From Streptomyces sp. NBC_00094 (GTDB lineage: Bacteria; Actinomycetota; Actinomycetes; Streptomycetales; Streptomycetaceae), in contig NZ_JAPEMB010000001.1 in the NCBI RefSeq assembly GCF_026343125.1, forward strand, positions 3,601,501 through 3,665,500: a stretch of DNA of 64,000 nt, written 5' to 3'. The position numbers and the translations under genes are program-made. Numbering within the stretch: position 1 is the stretch's first letter; each line of letters opens with the position of its first letter. The notes below the pieces were generated by a model. That model saw only the letters and a program-made list of their open reading frames with translations. It ran no database searches and had not been told where the DNA came from. Shown in pieces: positions 36,218 to 45,605 of the stretch.

Positions 36218-36397
36218 TCAGGAGGTCGCGGCGCCGTCCGCCTGACGGGTGGCCTCGGCGCGGGCGATGGCGGCGTCGACGACCGCGTCTTCCTTGGCCT
36301 TGTTCGGGCCGCCCTGGCTCTTGACGATCGTGACGACGAGGCCGATGAAGAACGCGGCCATCACGACGGGGGGCAGGAGCGCGGATACGTAGTCCAT
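36218..36397 (-). CDS. Small 59-residue membrane protein
   Basis: A short gene below usual length cut-offs. It begins MDYVSALLPPVVMAAFFIGLVV and has a single transmembrane helix (about 7-26), then a charged tail (KSQGGPNKAKED ... ARAEATRQADGAATS). Codon use is typical, nearly all third positions G or C, and the stop is at 36220-36218. The hydrophobic helix plus basic/acidic cytoplasmic tail is common in small Streptomyces membrane proteins; function is unknown. It is followed by the 15-bp repeat array and an intrinsic terminator. Confidence 0.78.
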   Translation of the reverse strand: MDYVSALLPPVVMAAFFIGLVVTIVKSQGGPNKAKEDAVVDAAIARAEATRQADGAATS

Positions 36398-36411
36398 GCC
36401 GTCCAGAGTAG

Positions 36412-37035
36412 CTATCCGGCGACCCGCTCCTCGGGCGGGGGCGGGGGTACGGGCCTTCGGCGCGGCGGGAACACCTCGGAGGGCTTGGGCACCGGGCGGT
36501 CACCCGGGGTCGGCCCGGACGGCGGGTTCGGCTTCGGCCCGTCCACCGCCGCGCGTCCGCCGGGGAGGGCGAGCAGCCGGGCACGGGGCGCGATCGCCGC
36601 ACCGACGGGCACGGCGGATCCCGTCGCCTGGGAGACCCGGGCGAGGCGTGTGCGTACGGAGCGCTCGGCGAGGATCCGGCAGCGCGTGAGCAGCTCGGCG
36701 GCGGCGGGGCTGGCGCGCAGCGCGCGCAAGGCGGCGAGGTCGTCGACCCCGGGGTCGTACCCGCCGGCCAGGGCCTCCCGGAGGAGCCCCAGATAGCCGG
36801 TGAGCGAGCCGGGGAGGGCCTCGCGGTAGCGGGCCAGGTCGTCGAGGAGGAAGGCGCGCAGCCGGCCGGCCTCGCGTACCGCCTCGTCCACGGAATCGGC
36901 CAGGCGCAAGCAGTCCTGGACGTCCTCGTCCTGGAGGGGGGCAGGGTGGAGGGCGATGGCAAGGGCGCGGCGGAGCACACGCAGCTCGTCCGCACTGAAT
37001 GCCATGCCGCCGCGAGATCCGTATGGCGTGGGCAT
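36412..37035 (-). CDS. Hypothetical protein with Pro-rich C-terminus
   Basis: A 207-residue protein I do not recognise beyond its conservation beside the nadC-coaX region in Streptomyces. Residues about 12-135 are helical and Leu/Arg/Asp-rich (FSADELRVLRRALAIALHP at the start). The last 65 residues are Pro-rich (PKPNPPSGPTPGDRP and RRRPVPPPPPEE) and probably disordered. The start may be 37035 or the ATG at 37005 (MAFSADEL); neither has a clear ribosome site. It is upstream of the small membrane gene with 14 bases between, probably one transcript. Confidence 0.75.
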   Translation of the reverse strand: MPTPYGSRGGMAFSADELRVLRRALAIALHPAPLQDEDVQDCLRLADSVDEAVREAGRLRAFLLDDLARYREALPGSLTGYLGLLREALAGGYDPGVDDLAALRALRASPAAAELLTRCRILAERSVRTRLARVSQATGSAVPVGAAIAPRARLLALPGGRAAVDGPKPNPPSGPTPGDRPVPKPSEVFPPRRRPVPPPPPEERVAG

Positions 37036-37071
37036 GGGCCGACACTACGCGCTAATCGGACAATTTCCTCT

Positions 37072-37105
37072 TAGCGATCATTCCGGCGCGCCGGAATGAT
37101 CGCTA
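37072..37105. promoter_or_regulatory. 34-bp perfect palindrome between coaX and the following gene
   Basis: TAGCGATCATTCCGGCG followed immediately by its exact reverse complement, with no spacer. It lies 16 bases after the coaX stop and 37 bases before the next gene's start on the same strand. It may be the terminator of the cofactor operon (no T-run follows) or an operator. Confidence 0.7.
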
Positions 37106-37120
37106 CGGGCGGGACCGCCC

Positions 37121-37927
37121 TCACATCCGGGACACGTTCCGCTCGTACACCAGCCGCAGGCCGATCAGGGTCAGCCAGGGCTCGTGCTCGTCGATCTCGG
37201 CCGATTCGCCCAGGACCATCGGGGCGAGACCGCCCGTGGCGATGACGGTCACGGCGGAGGGGTCGCCGTTCGGGCCGACGAGTTCGCGCTTCATCCGGGA
37301 GACCACGCCGTCGACCTGGCCGGCGTAGCCGTAGATGATGCCCGACTGCATCGCCTCGACCGTGTTCTTGCCGATCACGTTCCGCGGGCGGGCCAGCTCG
37401 ATCTTGCGGAGCATGGCCCCCTTCACGCCCAGCGCCTCGACCGAGATCTCGATGCCCGGCGCGATCGCCCCGCCCGCGTACTCGCCGCGCGCGGTGACCG
37501 CGTCGTACGTCGTCGCCGTGCCGAAGTCGACGACGATCGCGGGGCCGCCGTACAGCTCGACCGCCGCGGCCGCGTTGATGATGCGGTCCGCGCCGACCTC
37601 CTTCGGGTTGTCGGTGATGACCGGGACGCCCGTCTTGACGCCCGGCTCCACCAGGACCGCCGGCACGTCCCCGTAGTACCGGCGGGTCACCTCGCGCAGC
37701 TCGTGCAGCACCGAGGGGACCGTCGCGCAGATGGCGATGCCCTCGATGCCGTCGCTCAGCTCGACGCCGAGCAGCGGGTGCATGCCCATGAGGCCCTGGA
37801 GCAGGACCGCCATCTCGTCGGCGGTCCTGCGCGGGTCCGTGGAGATCCGCCAGTGCTCGACGATCTCCTCGCCGTCGAAGAGGCCGAGGACCGTGTGCGT
37901 GTTGCCGACGTCGATGGTGAGCAGCAT
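37121..37927 (-). CDS. coaX: Type III pantothenate kinase
   Basis: A 268-residue cytoplasmic kinase for the first step of coenzyme A synthesis. The N-terminal phosphate motif MLLTIDVGNTHTVLGLFDG is intact; GADRIINAAAA and VVDFGTATTYD, which binds the nucleotide and catalytic Asp, are present, as is AIAPGIEIS. The start overlaps the nadC stop by 1 base, so it is the last gene of the tightly packed operon that also carries panC. Pantothenate synthesis and phosphorylation are thus made together. Confidence 0.97.
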   Translation of the reverse strand: MLLTIDVGNTHTVLGLFDGEEIVEHWRISTDPRRTADEMAVLLQGLMGMHPLLGVELSDGIEGIAICATVPSVLHELREVTRRYYGDVPAVLVEPGVKTGVPVITDNPKEVGADRIINAAAAVELYGGPAIVVDFGTATTYDAVTARGEYAGGAIAPGIEISVEALGVKGAMLRKIELARPRNVIGKNTVEAMQSGIIYGYAGQVDGVVSRMKRELVGPNGDPSAVTVIATGGLAPMVLGESAEIDEHEPWLTLIGLRLVYERNVSRM

Positions 37928-38949
37928 CAGGCCCGCACCTCGCGCAGGTCCAGGCCGATGTCGAGGATCGGGGAGGAGTGGGTGAGCCCGCCGACCGCCA
38001 GGTAGTCGACGCCGGTCGCCGCGTACGCCGCGGCGTTCTCCAGGGTCAGCCGGCCCGAGGACTCCAGGACGGCGCGGCCCGCGACGAGCGCGACGGCCTC
38101 CGCGGTCTCGTCCGGGGTGAAGTTGTCGAGCAGGATCAGGTCCGCGCCCGCGTCCAGGACCTCGCCGACCTGGTCCATCGTGTCGACCTCGACCTCGATC
38201 GGCACCTCGGGGAACAGCTCCCGCACCGCCTTGAAGGCCGCCGCGACGCCGCCGGCCGCCACCACGTGGTTGTCCTTCACGAGGGCCGCGTCGGAGAGCG
38301 ACATGCGGTGGTTGACGCCGCCGCCGCAGCGCACCGCGTACTTCTCCAGGGCGCGCAGGCCCGGGGTCGTCTTGCGGGTGTCGCGGACCTTGGCCTTCGT
38401 GCCCTCCAGGGCGTCCGCCCACGCGCGCGTGGCGGTGGCGATGCCGGAGAGGCGGCACAGGATGTTGAGCGCGCTGCGCTCGCCGGTCAGCAGGTCGCGG
38501 GTGCGGGCGGTGACGCTCAGGAGCGTCTGCCCGGCCTCGACGCGCTCGCCGTCCTCGACGTGCCGCTCGACCTCGAACTCGTCGGCGCACACGATCGACA
38601 GGACGGCCTCGGCGACGCGCAGACCGGCCACGACGCCGGCCTCGCGGGCGGTGAAGTCGGCGGTGGCGACGGCGTCCTCGGGGACGGTCGCCACGGTCGT
38701 CACGTCCACGCCGCCGTCGAGGTCCTCGGCGATCGCGAGGTGGGCGATGTCCTCGACCTGTACGGGGTCGAGACCGGCGTCCGCGAGGAGCTCGGCGAGG
38801 GCGGGGTCGAGCCCGCACTCGAACTCCTCGCCCTCGCCGCAGGCGCAGCCGTCGCCACAGCCGCCGGCCTCGGGGGCCGCGGAGGGGGCGCTGATCTGGA
38901 TCAGAGGGACGTCCACGGGCTCGGGACGGGCTTCCTCGGGCGTGGTCAC
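37927..38949 (-). CDS. nadC: Nicotinate-nucleotide pyrophosphorylase (carboxylating) with Cys-rich N-terminal extension
   Basis: A 340-residue NadC, longer than the usual 280-290. It converts quinolinate and PRPP to nicotinate mononucleotide. Family motifs are RDTRKTTPGLRALEKYAV (the PRPP/quinolinate site), CGGGVNHRMSL and LKDNH-like VKDNH. The first 50 residues are an unusual extension with four cysteines in GGCGDGCACGEGEEFECG, which looks metal-binding. The GTG start at 38949 abuts the nadB stop with no gap. nadA, which makes the substrate with NadB, is not in the window. Confidence 0.95.
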   Translation of the reverse strand: MTTPEEARPEPVDVPLIQISAPSAAPEAGGCGDGCACGEGEEFECGLDPALAELLADAGLDPVQVEDIAHLAIAEDLDGGVDVTTVATVPEDAVATADFTAREAGVVAGLRVAEAVLSIVCADEFEVERHVEDGERVEAGQTLLSVTARTRDLLTGERSALNILCRLSGIATATRAWADALEGTKAKVRDTRKTTPGLRALEKYAVRCGGGVNHRMSLSDAALVKDNHVVAAGGVAAAFKAVRELFPEVPIEVEVDTMDQVGEVLDAGADLILLDNFTPDETAEAVALVAGRAVLESSGRLTLENAAAYAATGVDYLAVGGLTHSSPILDIGLDLREVRA

Positions 38950-40644
38950 TTACGGCTCCCTGGGGGCGTCGAGGGTCGGGGGAAGGTCATGCGTGCCGGT
39001 CGTCCGGACGTCGAGGGTCCGCTCCGGTGTCAGGCGTACGACGAGATGCCGGCGCCAGTCCGTGTCGTCGCGGTCGGGGTGGTCCTCGCGCCAGTGGCAG
39101 CCGCGGGTCTCCTCGCGGCGGCGGGCGGCTGCGACCAGGACCCGGGCGACGCACAGCAGGTTGGTGGTCTCCCAGGACTCCACGCCCGGCTCGGCCGCCT
39201 TGGTGTCGTCGGTGCCGCCCTCCAGGGCGTCGCTGTGCAGGGCGTCGAGGGCCTCCGCGGCCCCCCGCAGGCTGCGCTCGGAGCGGAGCACCCCCGCGCC
39301 GGCCGTCATGACCCGCTGGATCCGGGTCCGGGCGCCCGCCACCGGCAGCGGCAGCGTCACCGGGGCCGGGTGCGGCACCGGGGCACCGGGCACGCGCGGG
39401 GCGGCGGCCGTGATCTCCTCGGCGATCCGCTCGGCGAAGACCAGGCCTTCGAGGAGCGAGTTCGAGGCGAGCCGGTTGGCGCCGTGGACACCCGTACAGG
39501 CGACCTCGCCGCACGCGTACAGGCCCGGGACCGTGGTCCGGCCGCGCAGGTCCGTGCGGACGCCGCCGGAGGCGTAGTGCGCGGCGGGCGCGACCGGGAT
39601 CGGCTCGGTCACCGGGTCGATGCCGTGGAGGCGGCAGGCGGCCAGGATCGTGGGGAAGCGCTCCGCCCACATCTCGGCGCCGAAGTGCCGGGCGTCGAGG
39701 TACATGTGCTCGGTGCCCTGCTCCTGCATCCGGCGCATGATCGCCTTGGCGACGATGTCGCGGGGCGCGAGCTCGGCCAGCTCGTGCTGCCCGAGCATGA
39801 AGCGGACCCCGTCGCCGTCGACGAGGTACGCGCCCTCGCCCCTGACCGCCTCGGAGACCAGCGGCTGCTGGCCCTCGGAGTCGGCGCCGAGGAAGAGCAC
39901 CGTCGGGTGGAACTGGACGAACTCCAGGTCGGAGACCTCGGCCCCGGCGCGCAGCGCGAGCGCGACGCCGTCGCCGGTGGAGACCGCCGGGTTGGTCGTG
40001 GCGGAGAAGACCTGGCCCATGCCGCCGGTGGCGAGGACCACGGCGGGGGCGTGGACGGCTCCGACGCCGTCGTGCTGCCCCTCGCCCATGACGTGCAGCG
40101 TCACCCCGGCCGTACGGCCCTCCGCGTCCGTCAGGAGGTCCAGGACGAGGGCGTGCTCGATGAAGCGCACTCCCCCGTCGCGTATCGCCTCGACCAGGGC
40201 CCGGGAGATCTCGGCGCCGGTCGCGTCGCCGCCTGCGTGGGCGATCCGGCGCCGGTGGTGGCCGCCCTCGCGGGTCAGCGCGATCTCGCCGTCGACGGTC
40301 TTGTCGAAGTCGGCGCCGGTCGCGATGAGACGGCGGACGGCGGCGGGGCCCTCGGTGACGAGCAGCCGCACGGCCTCCTCGTCGCAGAGGCCGGCACCGG
40401 CGACGAGCGTGTCGTCGAGGTGCTGCTCGGGGGTGTCGCCCTCGCCGAGCGCGGCGGCGATGCCGCCCTGCGCCCAGCGGGTGGAGCCGTCGTCCAGCCG
40501 GGCCTTGGTGACGACGACCGTACGGAGCCCGGCGGCCGTGCAGCGCAGGGCGGCGGTGAGGCCCGCGACCCCGGAGCCGACCACGACGACGTCGGCGTCG
40601 ATGGCCCAGCCCGGCGCGGGCGCGTGCAGCCGTATTCCGGTCAC
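38950..40644 (-). CDS. nadB: L-aspartate oxidase
   Basis: A 564-residue flavoenzyme that oxidises L-aspartate to iminoaspartate for quinolinate synthesis. The FAD-binding motif [16 protein letters not shown] is at about 19-34; the active-site region [11 protein letters not shown] and the His/Arg motif [10 protein letters not shown] and [19 protein letters not shown] are typical. The GTG start overlaps the panC stop by 4 bases. It forms one operon with panC, nadC and coaX, joining NAD and CoA precursor synthesis. Confidence 0.96.
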   Translation of the reverse strand: MTGIRLHAPAPGWAIDADVVVVGSGVAGLTAALRCTAAGLRTVVVTKARLDDGSTRWAQGGIAAALGEGDTPEQHLDDTLVAGAGLCDEEAVRLLVTEGPAAVRRLIATGADFDKTVDGEIALTREGGHHRRRIAHAGGDATGAEISRALVEAIRDGGVRFIEHALVLDLLTDAEGRTAGVTLHVMGEGQHDGVGAVHAPAVVLATGGMGQVFSATTNPAVSTGDGVALALRAGAEVSDLEFVQFHPTVLFLGADSEGQQPLVSEAVRGEGAYLVDGDGVRFMLGQHELAELAPRDIVAKAIMRRMQEQGTEHMYLDARHFGAEMWAERFPTILAACRLHGIDPVTEPIPVAPAAHYASGGVRTDLRGRTTVPGLYACGEVACTGVHGANRLASNSLLEGLVFAERIAEEITAAAPRVPGAPVPHPAPVTLPLPVAGARTRIQRVMTAGAGVLRSERSLRGAAEALDALHSDALEGGTDDTKAAEPGVESWETTNLLCVARVLVAAARRREETRGCHWREDHPDRDDTDWRRHLVVRLTPERTLDVRTTGTHDLPPTLDAPREP

Positions 40645-41843
40645 TTGGTGGCTCCGAAGGTCAGGGGGATGTTGTCGATGAGCCGCGTCGTCCCCACCCG
40701 CGCGGCGACGGCGAGGACCGCCTCGCCTTCGTGGTCGTCGGCGACCTCGGTGAAGTCGGCCGGGTCGACGAGGGCCAGGTAGTCGAGGGCGAGCGGCGGC
40801 TCGGCCTTCGCCGCGTCGTCGAGGACGGTCCGGGCCGCGGCCCGGACGGCTTCGGCGCCGCCGCGCTCGGCCGCCTGCGCGACCGCGTGGGCGTCGGCGG
40901 CGGCCCGGGCCTCGCCGAGCCGCGAGAGCGCCTCGGCGCGGTTCCCGGACCTGCCCTGGGCTCCCGGCAGGGAGGCGGCACGCGCGCGCAGCGCCTCCTG
41001 GGCGGCGAGCCGCTCACGGGCGGCGAACAGCGCACGGGACAGCGCGAGGGCGGTACGGCGCTCCTCGGCGGACAGGTAGCGGTTGCGGCTGGAGAGGGCG
41101 AGGCCGTCGGTCTCGCGGACGGTCTCCACGCCGACGATCTCGACCGGGAAGTTCAGGTCGCGGGCCATGCGGCGGATCAGGGCGAGCTGCTGGGCGTCCT
41201 TCTGGCCGAAGAAGGCCAGGTCGGGCGAGGTCAGGTGGAGGAGCTTCGCGACGACGGTCAGCATGCCGTCGAAGTGACCGGGCCGGGAGGCGCCTTCGAG
41301 GCGCTCGCCCATGGGGCCGGCGGTGATCCGGACCTGGGGCTCGCCGCCCGGGTAGACCTCGTCGACGGAGGGCGCGAACACGACGCTCGCCCCCGCGTCG
41401 AAGGCCAGCTCCAGATCGGCCTCAAGGGTGCGGGGGTAGCGGTCGAGGTCCTCGCCGGCGCCGAACTGGAGCGGGTTGACGAAGACGGTGACGACGACGA
41501 AGCCCTCGGCGCCGACGCGCTCGCGGGCGGTGCGGATCAGGGTGGCGTGGCCGTCGTGGAGGGCGCCCATGGTCATGACGACGGCGTTGTGGCCGGGCAG
41601 CCCGTGATGGGCGGCGGCGTCCTGGAGGTCCTCGACCGTGGGCATCAGCTCGGCCGGCTGGTGGCGGGCGGGGCGGCCGTCGACGCTCCCGGCGGTGCCG
41701 GTGGTCTCGGCGGTGCCGGCAGTCTCGGTGGCCCCGGCAGTCCCGGTGGCCCCGGTAGTCCTGGTAGTCCCGGTGGCCCCGGTAGTCCCGGTGCTCTCGG
41801 CGGTCCCCGCCGTCTCGGCGCTCTCGCGGGCGAACAGGGTCAT
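40641..41843 (-). CDS. panC: Pantothenate synthetase with repetitive N-terminal extension
   Basis: A 400-residue PanC, about 110 residues longer than the usual enzyme. It joins pantoate and beta-alanine with ATP. Core motifs are [15 protein letters not shown] (HIGH-like), [16 protein letters not shown] and SSRNRYLS. The first 55 residues are a Thr/Gly/Ala repeat (TGTTGATGTT, TTGATGTAG), and an Ala/Glu/Arg-rich insertion of about 60 residues ([15 protein letters not shown] to [10 protein letters not shown]) sits after the KMSK-like region. The start ATG overlaps the upstream stop by 4 bases (ATGA). Confidence 0.95.
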   Translation of the reverse strand: MTLFARESAETAGTAESTGTTGATGTTRTTGATGTAGATETAGTAETTGTAGSVDGRPARHQPAELMPTVEDLQDAAAHHGLPGHNAVVMTMGALHDGHATLIRTARERVGAEGFVVVTVFVNPLQFGAGEDLDRYPRTLEADLELAFDAGASVVFAPSVDEVYPGGEPQVRITAGPMGERLEGASRPGHFDGMLTVVAKLLHLTSPDLAFFGQKDAQQLALIRRMARDLNFPVEIVGVETVRETDGLALSSRNRYLSAEERRTALALSRALFAARERLAAQEALRARAASLPGAQGRSGNRAEALSRLGEARAAADAHAVAQAAERGGAEAVRAAARTVLDDAAKAEPPLALDYLALVDPADFTEVADDHEGEAVLAVAARVGTTRLIDNIPLTFGATK

Positions 41844-42784
41844 CGGTCGTCTCCTTGCGGCCCGTCGGCGGCGGGGCTGTCGGCGGCGAGCACGCCCAGC
41901 AGGTCCTCGGCCAGCTCGGGCTTGAGCAGGCCGTGTGCGAGCGCCCGGTCGGCGGTCGTGCGGGCCATCGCCAGATAGCCGGCGACGGTGCCGGGCGCGT
42001 GCTTGCGCAGCTCCGCGACGTGGGCGGCGACCGTACCGGCGTCACCGCGCGCGACGGGGCCGGTGAGGGCCGCGTCCCCGGACCGCAGGGCGTTGTCCAG
42101 AGCGGCGCCGAGGAGGGGGCCCAGCATCCGGTCGGGCGCGGCGACCCCGGCCTTGTGGAGCAGCTCCATCGACTGGGCCACCAGCGTGACCAGGTGGTTC
42201 GCGCCGAGGGCCAGGGCCGCGTGGTAGAGCGGCCGGGCGTCCTCGGCGATCCACTCGGGCTCGCCGCCCATCTCGATCACCAGGGCCTCGGCGGCGAGCC
42301 GCAGTTCCTCGGGCGCGGTCACCCCGAAGGAGCAGCCGGCCAGCCGCTGGACGTCCACGGGGGTGCCGGTGAAGGTCATGGCGGGGTGCAGGGCGAGCGG
42401 CAGGGCGCCGGCCCGGCGGGCCGGGTCGAGGACCCGTACGCCGTACCGCCCGGAGGTGTGGACGAGCAGCTGCCCCGGCCGTACGGCTCCGGTGTCGGCG
42501 AGGCCCTCGACCAGGCCCGGCAGCGCGTCGTCCGGGACGGTCAGCAGGACCAGGTCGGCGAGGGCGAGGACGCGGGCGGGCTCGACGACCGGGACGTCGG
42601 GCAGGAGCTCCGCGGCGCGGCGCCGGGAGCGGTCGGAGACCGCGGAGACGGCGACGGGGCGGTGGCCCGCGAGCCGGAGGGAGGCGGCGAGGGCGGGGCC
42701 CACGCGGCCGGCGCCGACGACGCCGACGGTGAGCCGGGCGGGCCGGTCCTCGGGACGGGGCTCTGGCGCTGCTGGTGCGTTCAC
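41840..42784 (-). CDS. Rossmann-like/DUF2520 protein, possible NAD(P)-dependent dehydrogenase
   Basis: About 314 residues. The N-terminal Rossmann motif is [19 protein letters not shown], and the C-terminal DUF2520 helical domain begins about 150 ([22 protein letters not shown]). The fold resembles short-chain F420/NADP-type reductases. Placement at the head of the panC operon suggests a ketopantoate-reductase-like role, but that is inference. The GTG at 42784 is favoured by homologue length; an ATG at 42841 is the alternative. The direct repeats TACCCACCG near the start blur this choice. Confidence 0.85.
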   Translation of the reverse strand: MNAPAAPEPRPEDRPARLTVGVVGAGRVGPALAASLRLAGHRPVAVSAVSDRSRRRAAELLPDVPVVEPARVLALADLVLLTVPDDALPGLVEGLADTGAVRPGQLLVHTSGRYGVRVLDPARRAGALPLALHPAMTFTGTPVDVQRLAGCSFGVTAPEELRLAAEALVIEMGGEPEWIAEDARPLYHAALALGANHLVTLVAQSMELLHKAGVAAPDRMLGPLLGAALDNALRSGDAALTGPVARGDAGTVAAHVAELRKHAPGTVAGYLAMARTTADRALAHGLLKPELAEDLLGVLAADSPAADGPQGDDR

Positions 42785-42910
42785 GGTGGGTACGGGCCTT
42801 CCGTTCCAGTCCTCGGTGGGTACCGGACGATTTCTGGTCATGCTACGCCAGCGTTTCGCGCTGCTCCGTGGCTGTCCACAGGGTGTGGGCGGCGGTGTGA
42901 TGATCGGCTC

Positions 42911-44116
42911 ATGGAACCGATCAAACCGGTGGAAGCGACGGACGCGACGGACGCGACCGACTCGACGGACTCGATGAGTGAGGAAGCGGCCCGGCTGTAC
43001 CGGGCGAAGGTCTGGGGCGGTGCCGAGCGGACGATGTGGCACACCTCCGTCGACGGGACGGTCGGGCACCGGCTGCGCGAGCTCGCCGACTGGGCGGAGC
43101 TCGCCGGCCACGGGGACCGGCCCCTCGACACGTACGGCAACGGGGCGGTGGAGGAGGTCGAGCGGCGTGTGGCCGAGGAGCTCGGCCTGCCCGCCGCCGT
43201 CTTCTTCCCGACCGGCACGATGGCCCAGCAGATCGCGCTGCGCTGCTGGGCCGGCCGCACGGGCAGCCCCGTCGTCGCCCTCCACCCGCTGGCCCACCCC
43301 GAGGTCCACGAGGGCGGGGCGCTCGGGGCGGTCTCCGGGCTCCGTACGATCCACCTGACCGACGCCCCGCGGCTGCCCACGGCCCAGGAGGTACGCGACC
43401 ACCCGGAGCCCTTCGGGACGCTGATGCTGGAGCTCCCGCTGCGCGACGCCGGCTTCGTACTGCCGTCCTGGGACGAGCTGACCGAGGTGGTCGAGGCCGC
43501 CCGGGAGCGGGACGCGGTGGTCCACTTCGACGGCGCGCGCCTGTGGGAGTGCACGACCGCCTTCGGCCGCGGGCTCCCGGAGATCGCGGGGCTCGCGGAC
43601 AGCGTGTACGTCTCGTTCTACAAGTCCCTCGGCGGCCTGTCCGGGGCCGCGCTCGCCGGTCCCGAGGACGTCATGGAGGAGGCGCGGGTCTGGCGGCACC
43701 GGTACGGAGGGCTCCTCTTCCAGCAGTACCCCACGGCGCTCTCCGCCCTCCGGGGCCTCGACGTCGAGCTGCCCCGGCTGCCCTCGTACGTGCGGCACGC
43801 GCGCGTGGTGGCCGACGCGGTGCGGGAGGAGCTCGCGGAGGCGGGCACGGGCTGGTTCCGGATCCACCCGGAGACCCCGCACACCCACCAGTTCCAGGTC
43901 TGGCTGCCGTACGACCCCGAGGCCCTGACGGCCGCGGCCCTCGCGCAGACCGAGGCCACCGGCACCGCCCTCTTCCGCCGCTGGTTCACCCCGGGAGCGG
44001 GCGGCCCGCCGGGGGTGGCCTTCACGGAGCTGACGGTGACGGAACCCGGCCTGGAGTGGACGGCGGCGGACGTACGGGCGGCGGTACGGGACTTCCTGTC
44101 CCGGATCGAGGGCTGA
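42911..44116 (+). CDS. PLP-dependent threonine aldolase/beta-eliminating lyase-family protein
   Basis: A 401-residue fold-type I PLP enzyme. The PLP-binding Lys is in VSFYKSLGGLSGAAL, with the aspartate in VVHFDGARLWE, and TGTMAQQIALR and LDTYGN fit the family. These enzymes cleave threonine to glycine and acetaldehyde, or eliminate from beta-substituted amino acids. The first 22 residues are a short Thr/Asp repeat (EATDATDATDSTDS) not conserved in the family. It is divergent from the DUF2520 gene with 126 bases between. Confidence 0.9.
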   Translation: MEPIKPVEATDATDATDSTDSMSEEAARLYRAKVWGGAERTMWHTSVDGTVGHRLRELADWAELAGHGDRPLDTYGNGAVEEVERRVAEELGLPAAVFFPTGTMAQQIALRCWAGRTGSPVVALHPLAHPEVHEGGALGAVSGLRTIHLTDAPRLPTAQEVRDHPEPFGTLMLELPLRDAGFVLPSWDELTEVVEAARERDAVVHFDGARLWECTTAFGRGLPEIAGLADSVYVSFYKSLGGLSGAALAGPEDVMEEARVWRHRYGGLLFQQYPTALSALRGLDVELPRLPSYVRHARVVADAVREELAEAGTGWFRIHPETPHTHQFQVWLPYDPEALTAAALAQTEATGTALFRRWFTPGAGGPPGVAFTELTVTEPGLEWTAADVRAAVRDFLSRIEG

Positions 44117-44154
44117 GCCGGCGGGGAGGGAGGCGAGAGGGAAGAGAGCGGGGC

Positions 44155-44361
44155 TCAGCAGGAGCGGGGACGCAGCCGGCGGCGCAGGGCCGTGAGGAGG
44201 CCGCCGCGCGCCGCCCGGCCGGCGAGGACCCGCTCGAAGCGGCGGCGGTCGCGGACCGACCGCAGGAGGGCGACGTCGTAGGTGCCGGGCGCCGGCGGCA
44301 TCGGCTCGCCGAGCCGATCGGCGCGGTACGTGTCGAGGAGGTACTGATGCAGCGCGTTCAT
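44155..44361 (-). CDS. Small basic hypothetical protein (68 residues)
   Basis: Begins MNALHQYLLDTYRADRLGEPM and ends in a run of arginines (LLTALRRRLRPRSC), pI clearly high. No domain is recognised. Codon use is typical and the frame is the only long one on this strand. It is divergent from the ArsR-like gene at 44462, whose start is 100 bases away. A longer frame opening at 44412 is not preferred. Confidence 0.65.
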   Translation of the reverse strand: MNALHQYLLDTYRADRLGEPMPPAPGTYDVALLRSVRDRRRFERVLAGRAARGGLLTALRRRLRPRSC

Positions 44362-44461
44362 GACGTCACCGTGCGCCGCGACCCGGCGGCCTGGCGCGCC
44401 GATTGACGGCACTCGTCAAACGGCGCGACACCACCCCCTCCGTACCCCGCACCATGGGGAC

Positions 44462-45550
44462 GTGAGCGTGACGATCGACATCACCGGACTGCCGCAGGAG
44501 CGCATCGCCTTCTGCCCCTCGCCCCTGGCCGAACTGGGCGCCGCCCTGCACGCCCTGTCCGAGCCCGCGCACCACCCCCGGCTCCACGCCTGGACGACCA
44601 CGACCGCCGCCGCCCTCAAGCCCGAGCTCGCGGACCGGCTCCACGAGGCCGACTTCATGTGGAACGCCACCCGCTCGGACGTCCTGCTGCCGTCACGGCC
44701 CCGGGAGACCCTCGCGGAGGAGCTGGACGACCTCGACCGCATGGACGACGAGATCTTCGTGGGCTCCGCCCTGGAGATCTCCTGCAACAGCAAGTACAAG
44801 CACGGTGCCCCCTCCCCGCTCGTCGACGAGGGGATGCGCCGTCGCGCCCTCGACCTGGCCGCCGCGCGCGGGCCCCGGCAGACCGCCTTCGTGGAGCGGA
44901 TGCTGGCCGACCCGCCCGGCACGCGCGCGTGGATCCGGCGGCTCCTGGAGGACTGCGACGCGGCCTTCTTCGCCGACACCTGGCGCCGCGTCGGCGTGCA
45001 GCTCTCCGCCGACGCCCGCCACAAGACCGAGCTGATGCGCCGCAAGGGCCTCGCCGAGGCCGTCTCCGCCGCCTCGGCCGCGATGGTCCTGGAGGAGGAC
45101 GAGAAGGGCTCCCGGATCGTCGTCGACAAGCTGGTCCAGGGGCGTACGAGCGCCGAGGGAACGGGCGTGACGTTCCTGCCGACCGCCTTCGGCTGGCCAC
45201 ACCTCTTCGCGCTGCACACGCCCGGCTGGCAGCCGGTCGTCCAGTACCCGGTGCCCACCCGCGACCTCGGCGGCGCCGCCGCGACCGAGGAGGTCAAGCT
45301 GCGCCTGGAGGCCATCGCCCACCCCATGCGGATGCGGCTCTGCCGCAGCCTGGCCCGTGCCGCGAACACCACGAGCGAGCTGGCCGACGCGTACAACATC
45401 ACCGCCCCCGAGGTCTCCCGGCACCTCGCGGTCCTGAAGAAGGCGGGACTGCTCACCACCCAGCGGCGCGGCCGGTACGTGCTCCACCAGCTCGACGTCT
45501 CCGTCGTCGCCCGGCTCGGCAGCGACTTCCTGGAGTCGGTCCTGCGGTAG
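44462..45550 (+). CDS. ArsR-type winged-helix regulator with DUF5937-like N-terminal domain
   Basis: A 362-residue regulator. The N-terminal 270 residues form a large sensor-like domain (DUF5937 type), beginning SVTIDITGLPQERIAFCPSPLAELGAALHALSEP; the C-terminal 90 residues are an ArsR-type helix-turn-helix (LEAIAHPMRMRLCRSLARAANTTSELADAYNITAPEVSRHLAVLKKAGLL is the core, given only in part here). The fused sensor suggests ligand control, but no ligand is visible. The GTG start at 44462 is followed closely by a second GTG at 44468. It sits beside a two-component system that runs the other way. Confidence 0.85.
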   Translation: MSVTIDITGLPQERIAFCPSPLAELGAALHALSEPAHHPRLHAWTTTTAAALKPELADRLHEADFMWNATRSDVLLPSRPRETLAEELDDLDRMDDEIFVGSALEISCNSKYKHGAPSPLVDEGMRRRALDLAAARGPRQTAFVERMLADPPGTRAWIRRLLEDCDAAFFADTWRRVGVQLSADARHKTELMRRKGLAEAVSAASAAMVLEEDEKGSRIVVDKLVQGRTSAEGTGVTFLPTAFGWPHLFALHTPGWQPVVQYPVPTRDLGGAAATEEVKLRLEAIAHPMRMRLCRSLARAANTTSELADAYNITAPEVSRHLAVLKKAGLLTTQRRGRYVLHQLDVSVVARLGSDFLESVLR

Positions 45551-45605
45551 GAGGGTCGAGCGCCGCGCGCGCAGGCCTGTGCGACGCCACCGGCCCGCGC
45601 GAGGC

